A DNA stretch of 6,032 bases, from positions 1-6,032 of the forward strand of contig JAUYLR010000093.1 in the NCBI GenBank assembly GCA_030698935.1, written 5' to 3'. Numbering within the stretch: the first letter of the stretch is position 1; every line of letters starts with the position of its first letter. Both the position numbers and the translations under genes were made by a program. Source of the stretch: a bacterium (GTDB taxonomy: Bacteria > Patescibacteriota > Minisyncoccia > Phycocordibacterales > UBA2100). Below, in pieces: positions 5,185 through 6,032 of this stretch. The notes beneath the pieces are model-generated. The model worked only from the letters and a program-made list of their open reading frames with translations. It did no database searches and was not told where the DNA came from.

Positions 5185-6032
5185 CTATTTTCGCTTGCCG
5201 ACACGACGGCGGGTAACCAAAAAGACGTTTGAGTATTTCTTCGGGCGGCGTGATTTCTGGCCTTTTCCCGTGGGTTTGCCCCACATTGAGCGCGCCCTGC
5301 GGTGGCCGCGTCCCTGCCTGCCTTCGCCTCCGCCGTGCGGGTGGTCAACGGGGTTCATCGCGGTACCGCGGACAGTCGGCCGGACTCCCATCCAGCGCGT
5401 GCGTCCCGCCTTACCGACATTCACCAAGCGGTGCTCTTCGTTGGAAACTTCTCCCACCGAAGCCCATGCGGTGCCGATGATGCGGCGTACTTCCGTTGAG
5501 GGCATTTTCAGGTGGGTATAACCGGCATCCTGCGCGACGATTTCCGCATAATTTCCGGCGGAGCGTACGAGGCGCGCGCCGTTTCCCGGCTTCAGCTCCA
5601 CATTGTAGACGAATGTTCCCACGGGAAGGTTCGCAAGGGGCAAACGGTTACCCAATGTTATGGGCGCAGTTAGGGATACGATGAATGTGTCCCCTACCTT
5701 AACTTTTTGCGGGAGAACCACGTAACGCTTCTCGCCGTCCGCATACACGGCAAGACCGATGAACGCGGAGCGGAAGGGGTCGTATTCTATTGATGCGATA
5801 CGCGCGGGAATATCTTTCTTGTTGTAATGAAAGTCCACCATGCGGTAATTGCGCTTGTGCCCGCCGCCTTTGTGGCGCGTCGTGATACGTCCCTGATTGT
5901 TGCGCCCCACGCCGCGCTTGTATCCGCTTAAGAGCCTCTTGGTCGGCTTGTGGCCGGAAAGAAGCTCGCGATAGTTGAGGCGCGTCATTCCGCGGGCCCC
6001 CGGCGACGTTGGTTTGTAGATTTTGAGCGACA
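5185..6032 (-). CDS. rplB: 50S ribosomal protein L2 (start codon cut by one base at window edge)
   Basis: L2 is a core protein of the large ribosomal subunit that binds 23S rRNA near the peptidyl-transferase centre and is needed for subunit association. The reading frame continues upstream of the first internal ATG (5988) to the window edge and gives SLKIYKPTSPGARG, which aligns with the normal L2 N-terminus (M-A-I-K-K-Y-K-P-T-S-P-G). The true start is therefore probably the codon whose last two bases are 6032-6031, giving about 282 residues (E. coli has 273). The GRNNQG...RHKGGGHKR block lies near residues 43-60. The invariant MNPVDHPHGGGEGR block, with the functionally important histidine, lies near residues 226-239. 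The C-terminus is basic (RRRVGKRK), as usual. In the canonical S10 operon rpsS follows directly; here a 271-bp repeat-rich spacer and a large foreign-type gene intervene. Identification is near certain. Confidence 0.98.
   Translation of the reverse strand, partial: SLKIYKPTSPGARGMTRLNYRELLSGHKPTKRLLSGYKRGVGRNNQGRITTRHKGGGHKRNYRMVDFHYNKKDIPARIASIEYDPFRSAFIGLAVYADGEKRYVVLPQKVKVGDTFIVSLTAPITLGNRLPLANLPVGTFVYNVELKPGNGARLVRSAGNYAEIVAQDAGYTHLKMPSTEVRRIIGTAWASVGEVSNEEHRLVNVGKAGRTRWMGVRPTVRGTAMNPVDHPHGGGEGRQGRGHRRARSMWGKPTGKGQKSRRPKKYSNVFLVTRRRVGKRK

Overview
The window is a stretch of a bacterial S10-type ribosomal protein operon read entirely from the minus strand. In transcription order it holds rplB (L2), then a large non-ribosomal gene, then rpsS (S19), rplV (L22) and the first 184 codons of rpsC (S3), which runs off the left edge. 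The order rplB-rpsS-rplV-rpsC is canonical. The 1054-codon gene between rplB and rpsS is not.

The intruding gene (1749-4913) encodes a secreted modular protein. It has a signal peptide, four Cys-bounded peptidoglycan-binding-like repeats, three PKD-like domains, two proline-rich linkers and C-terminal Ig-like and Cys-containing modules. Together with the S3 motif around DWKSRWFS, the absence of visible Shine-Dalgarno sequences and the repeat-filled spacers, this suggests a member of the Candidate Phyla Radiation (Patescibacteria), probably Parcubacteria-like. That assignment is inference and is weaker below phylum level.

The spacers are unusually long for this operon: about 103, 142, 227 and 271 bp. 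They are filled with small repeats. Two related palindromic elements of about 130 bp, built from CGAANNN heptads and centred on GAATTC, flank rplV (about 561-689 and 1041-1176). The first also encodes the C-terminal tail of L22. A CTAGAAG-type heptad run precedes rpsS, a GTATNCN heptad run lies upstream of the large gene, and a 79-bp imperfect palindrome follows rplB. Twin CCCGCC/GGCGGG hairpins and several other inverted repeats lie between the large gene and rpsS.

A good sigma70-type promoter candidate (TTGACA-N17-TACATT, minus strand, 1641-1669) lies just downstream of the large gene. It could restart transcription of rpsS-rplV-rpsC after the interruption. The picture is a ribosomal operon split by a surface-protein gene, possibly re-equipped with an internal promoter, and invaded at its gene junctions by palindromic and heptad repeats.
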